Assembly: GCF_000298315.2 (NCBI RefSeq)
Contig: NZ_AEYE02000027.1
Location: 1 to 55,181 of the forward strand
DNA: 55,181 nucleotides
Direction of reading: 5' to 3'
DNA from: Rhizobium grahamii CCGE 502
GTDB taxonomy: Bacteria; Pseudomonadota; Alphaproteobacteria; Rhizobiales; Rhizobiaceae
The notes below the pieces were generated by a model, which was given only the letters and a program-made list of their open reading frames with translations, had not been told where the DNA came from and did no database searches. Below, piece after piece: positions 52,029-55,181 of the stretch; the stretch's first letter is position 1; each line of letters starts with the position of its first letter. The position numbers and the translations under genes were made by a program.

Positions 52029-52286
52029 ATGATCAAGGGTGACAAACGTATTCCCACGTCGAGGCGACACATCTTGCGATTGTCAGGCCTTCCCATTTTC
52101 TTCCTTGTTGCCGCGGCGTTGGTCGGGGGCGGCTGTACATCCCAAAGGCCGACCAGGGCAGCCCATACCGACAGCGACACCCTGAAGCCGGCTGCTAAGC
52201 GGATCTACACCACCGGGTCCGAATCTTCGAATGACTGCCGGCGCAAACCCAATGTCGAGGGCATGCTGCGCACTCTCTGTTACTAA
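52029..52286 (+). CDS. small putative lipoprotein (85 aa)
   Basis: The N-terminus is basic, then hydrophobic (SGLPIFFLVAAALVGGGCTS) with a Cys that could be a lipobox (GGGC, weak). The mature part is polar with two more Cys near the end. The ribosome site is poor. Family unknown. Confidence 0.4.
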   Translation: MIKGDKRIPTSRRHILRLSGLPIFFLVAAALVGGGCTSQRPTRAAHTDSDTLKPAAKRIYTTGSESSNDCRRKPNVEGMLRTLCY

Positions 52287-52349
52287 GCTCGGCCCAGGCT
52301 GGGTCTCGAACCCACCTGTTGCTGCCGCGAGCGACAACGGATGCCTAGC

Positions 52350-52730
52350 CTACCTCAATCTTGCCCAACTTACGGCCTTGCAAATGGTGCCATAAAAGAT
52401 GCATCCGCTCGTCGTCATGAGGTTGCCTGCTATGGTCACTGTCAGCCTATAGGTCAAATTGCGCTGTGGGTCGAAAGCCGTGCCGGAGTAGCCATTTCCC
52501 CCCGCTCGAATATCCATGATGAGCTTGTCCCCGATCTTTTCCTTCAGGGTCCCCGGCTTGATCCAAGTGTTTACGGCGCAGATGCTGGTGCCGCAAGCCG
52601 CGATCCGGACAATGGCATTGCCATCGCCTCGTGCCCACCGACCCGAAATATCGCTCCCCTCACCCGGCACGCAAACCGTCGGCAGGCCCACTGCCACTGC
52701 ACAAAACAGGACAACGCGATTTAGTCGCAT
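52350..52730 (-). CDS. DUF2147 exported protein
   Basis: A 126-residue exported protein: signal MRLNRVVLFCAVAVGLPTVC, then the DUF2147 pattern ISGRWARGDGNAIVRIAACG, CAVNTWIKPGTLKEKIGDKL, MDIRAGGNGYSGTAFDPQRN, LTYRLTVTIAGNLMTTSGCI. The family consists of small periplasmic beta-barrel-like proteins of unknown role. GGAGGAG lies before the ATG at 52742; 52730 gives the clean signal. Confidence 0.8.
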   Translation of the reverse strand: MRLNRVVLFCAVAVGLPTVCVPGEGSDISGRWARGDGNAIVRIAACGTSICAVNTWIKPGTLKEKIGDKLIMDIRAGGNGYSGTAFDPQRNLTYRLTVTIAGNLMTTSGCIFYGTICKAVSWARLR

Positions 52731-53205
52731 GGGCTCCTCCAAACAGATTTTGTGAAACGCCGGAGTCCAGTGAAGGGTCTGGCAGATCCAACACTCATGG
52801 GCATTTCATACGGCGAGGATCGGGATTTGGATTACCTTCCGCTCGTTGGCATTGCATCGGAATGTCACTTGCGACTGCGATCGCTTGGGCGATCCTGCAC
52901 GCAGCGAACAGGTTCGATTTGATCGTCGTTCATCGCAGGTCCCGTGGGCGCGGCGGCTGCCCCTCTTATGGGCTTTCAGAAGAAGAAATTGCGATCGCTG
53001 TTCTGGTGTTGATCTGAATGTGCAAGGCCTTCAACGACTCACGGCAGTCGGAACGGGTACGCGCCATATGTTGGAAGACCGGCGCGAAATACCCCCTGGC
53101 AGCGTTTCAGCACTTTTGCTGAACATGCTCGATTTCTTGCCATAGAGTGTGTTTGCTTTCGGTTGTCTCCCAAAATGCCGGGTTTGGAATGATCATGGGG
53201 CCTAT
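52731..53205. other. intergenic, nothing recognised
   Basis: Frames here do not match any family I know and have no ribosome site. No terminator for purF is obvious. Confidence 0.35.
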
Positions 53206-54678
53206 CTAAAAAACCTTGCGGCCCATCGTTTCGCCGTCCTTGTCGAGAAGGCGGGTCGGATAGTCGCCGGTAAAGTAGTGGTCGGTGAACTGCGGACGGG
53301 CGTCGTTGCGATCCTCGCCACCGACGGCGCGATAAAGGCCGTTGATCGACAGGAATTCCAGCGAGTCCGCGCCGATGTATTTGCACATGGCTTCGAGGCT
53401 GTCGTACTGGTTGGCCAGCAGCTTCTCGCGATCCGGCGTGTCGATGCCGTAGAAATCAGGATAGTAGATCATCGGGCTTGCGACGCGCAGGTGCACTTCC
53501 TTGGCGCCGGCATCGCGGATCATCTGCACGATCTTCAGCGAGGTTGTGCCGCGCACGACCGAATCGTCGACGAGCACGACGCGCTTACCCTCGATCATCG
53601 CCCGGTTGGCGGAGTGCTTCAGCTTCACGCCGAAAGCACGAATCTGCTGCGTCGGCTCGATGAAGGTGCGGCCGACATAGTGGTTGCGGATGATGCCGTA
53701 TTCGAAGGGGATGCCGCTTTCCTGGGCGTAGCCGAGGGCTGCCGGCGTGCCGCCATCTGGAACGGGAACGACGACATCGGCGTCGACGGGCGCTTCCTTG
53801 GCAAGGTTGATGCCCATGTTCTTGCGGGCGACGTAAACGCTGCGGCCGCCGACGACCGAATCCGGACGGGCGAAATAGACATATTCGAAGAGGCAAAGCC
53901 GCTCGGGCTGGCCATTGCCGGCCTTGCGCGCGTCGATCGAGATCGAACCGTCAGGCTGGATCTCGCAGATGATGACTTCGCCGTTCTCGACGTCGCGGAT
54001 GAATTTCGCGCCGATGATGTCGAGTGCGCAGGTTTCCGAAGCGAAGATCGGCTTGCCGTCGAGCTCGCCCATGACCAGCGGACGGATGCCGGTGGGGTCG
54101 CGTGCTGCAATCAGCTTCGTGCGCGTCATGGCGAGCATCGAGTAACCGCCTTCCATCTGGCGGATCGCGTCGATGAAGCGGTCGGCCGTGGAGGTGTAGC
54201 GCGAGCGGGCGATGAGGTGGAGAACGACTTCCGTATCCGAAGTCGACTGACAGATAGCGCCGCCGGCTATCAGCTGCCGACGAAGCGTCAGGCCGTTGGT
54301 GAAGTTGCCGTTGTGGGCGATGGCAATGCCGCCGACTTCAAGCTCGGCGAAAAGCGGCTGCACGTTGCGGAGCGCGACTTCGCCTGTCGTGGAATAGCGA
54401 TTGTGGCCGATCGAGATGTTGCCGGGCAGGCGGGCGAGGGTGGTCGGATTGGTGTAGTGATCGCCGACCAGTCCCATGTGCCGCTCGGAATGGAAGCGCA
54501 GGCCGTCGAAGGAGACGATACCGGCCGCCTCCTGCCCGCGATGCTGCAGGGCATGCAGGCCAAGCGCCGTCAGCGTCGAGGCATCGCTACGGCCCAGAAT
54601 GCCGAAGACGCCGCACTCTTCGTGGAGGGTGTCTCCATCGAATTCGTCATTGAGCGTCAAGGAATGAGACTGGTTCAT
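53206..54678 (-). CDS. purF: amidophosphoribosyltransferase
   Basis: PurF, 490 residues, makes 5-phosphoribosylamine from PRPP and glutamine, the first step of purine synthesis. A short propeptide ends before Cys22 (HEECGVFGI), which becomes the N-terminal nucleophile. The glutaminase half shows GHNRYSTTG and AHNGNFTNG; the transferase half has VPVPDGGTPAALGYAQESGI and the PRPP loop RVVLVDDSVVRGTTSLKIVQ. The ATG at 54678 starts the usual protein; a 75-codon extension upstream in frame is not conserved in character. It is the one clearly conserved housekeeping gene here. Confidence 0.96.
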   Translation of the reverse strand: MNQSHSLTLNDEFDGDTLHEECGVFGILGRSDASTLTALGLHALQHRGQEAAGIVSFDGLRFHSERHMGLVGDHYTNPTTLARLPGNISIGHNRYSTTGEVALRNVQPLFAELEVGGIAIAHNGNFTNGLTLRRQLIAGGAICQSTSDTEVVLHLIARSRYTSTADRFIDAIRQMEGGYSMLAMTRTKLIAARDPTGIRPLVMGELDGKPIFASETCALDIIGAKFIRDVENGEVIICEIQPDGSISIDARKAGNGQPERLCLFEYVYFARPDSVVGGRSVYVARKNMGINLAKEAPVDADVVVPVPDGGTPAALGYAQESGIPFEYGIIRNHYVGRTFIEPTQQIRAFGVKLKHSANRAMIEGKRVVLVDDSVVRGTTSLKIVQMIRDAGAKEVHLRVASPMIYYPDFYGIDTPDREKLLANQYDSLEAMCKYIGADSLEFLSINGLYRAVGGEDRNDARPQFTDHYFTGDYPTRLLDKDGETMGRKVF

Positions 54679-55181
54679 CAACGTGAGGCCTCTGCTCTCA
54701 TGGGATTGAATGGGTTTCCGGATGGCGCCGTCATCTGCCCATCGCCACTGGTCGCAATTCAATCTAGCTATGCTTTTTAGCTCATTGGGTATAGTGATCG
54801 CCTGGAATTGACACAATGCCGCAGGCTCAGGTGACTGGAGCTCGGAGTCGGAGCCGGTGCCAGTGTGGAAAGGCTCGCGTTGCGCACAGCCCATCAAAGG
54901 CATGTTTTCTTAAATTATGACAGCGGGCTCGGTTCGGGCGCTTGCTGAGCAGATTTCTCCCCTCGATGGCGGCGTGCCCGAACCGGCTGTAGAAAATGGC
55001 TGCTACAACACGGGCGACAGCATCGGAAACGTCACGAAGCCGGCAGAATTGCCGTGGGAACCGCGGTTGACTCCTGCGCGAGCATGGTAACCGACCCAAC
55101 GCCGCGGGAGCGACTAATCGTCGGAGGCGGGTTTGCGAAGCGACCCGATCCATCGATCAAGATCCACCAACCTCTGCGAAC
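54679..55181. other. purF upstream region, nothing recognised
   Basis: In many rhizobia cvpA lies just before purF; I do not see it here. No frame resembles a known protein up to the window end. Confidence 0.4.

Noticed and set aside
53149-54780. A 543-codon open frame on the plus strand opposite purF
   Set aside because: It lies almost wholly inside purF on the other strand, follows its codon bias (GC-rich third positions) and shows no domain.
54679-54903. 75-codon N-terminal extension of purF
   Set aside because: PurF normally starts a short propeptide before the ECGVFGI Cys, which the ATG at 54678 provides.

Overview
The window looks like chromosome of a Rhizobium/Ensifer/Agrobacterium-type alphaproteobacterium. 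The evidence is a RopA-type porin, several rhizobial small-protein families (DUF982, DUF1236, DUF3008, DUF6894, DUF736), a class III (ChrR-type) sigma/anti-sigma pair, an HWE histidine kinase, GGAAC-type stress promoters and a conserved purF at the right edge. No rRNA, tRNA or CRISPR array was seen.

Left part (1-7.3 kb): a CtrA-type box before a small gene, a divergent MFS exporter/AraC regulator pair, an ASCH-like protein and several small unknowns. A DUF736 gene follows that has been split by the tail of a large SF2 helicase and a piece of a tyrosine recombinase. Next (7.4-11.6 kb) come an alpha-glucosidase and TreZ, each preceded by a GGAAC-type promoter, and a 44-residue membrane peptide.

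The middle (11.9-26.7 kb) is a gene graveyard. It holds an internally deleted hemA, an IstB (IS21) remnant, a broken flavoprotein mono-oxygenase, a broken class III nucleotide cyclase, a DUF411 pseudogene, a copA reduced to its two ends, and an acr3 fragment. Intact genes among these are a CBS-domain protein, a PHB-depolymerase-type esterase, CueR, a cytochrome c' and a GNAT acetyltransferase.

From 27 to 40 kb lies a dense run of small stress-type genes: DUF982 paralogs, DUF1328, DUF3008-DUF4174, MscS, CsbD, a glycine-zipper DUF1236 protein and several unknowns. Many have a GGAAC-N16/17-NGTT site just upstream, the signature of the EcfG/RpoE2 general stress response. The porin, a frameshifted tspO, an XRE regulator and an HWE kinase follow.

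The right part (45-52 kb) has a small heat-shock protein with a RpoH-like promoter and a ROSE-like RNA thermometer, then an ECF sigma/ChrR pair divergent from a flavoprotein - DUF1365 - cyclopropane synthase-like methyltransferase - DUF2177 cluster (probable photo-oxidative stress and membrane-lipid remodelling). A DUF2147 protein and purF close the window.

The overall picture is an accessory stress-response region between ordinary chromosomal genes, with unusually many decayed genes. The strongest candidate for something new is the cluster of putative EcfG-controlled small proteins, several of which have no known function.
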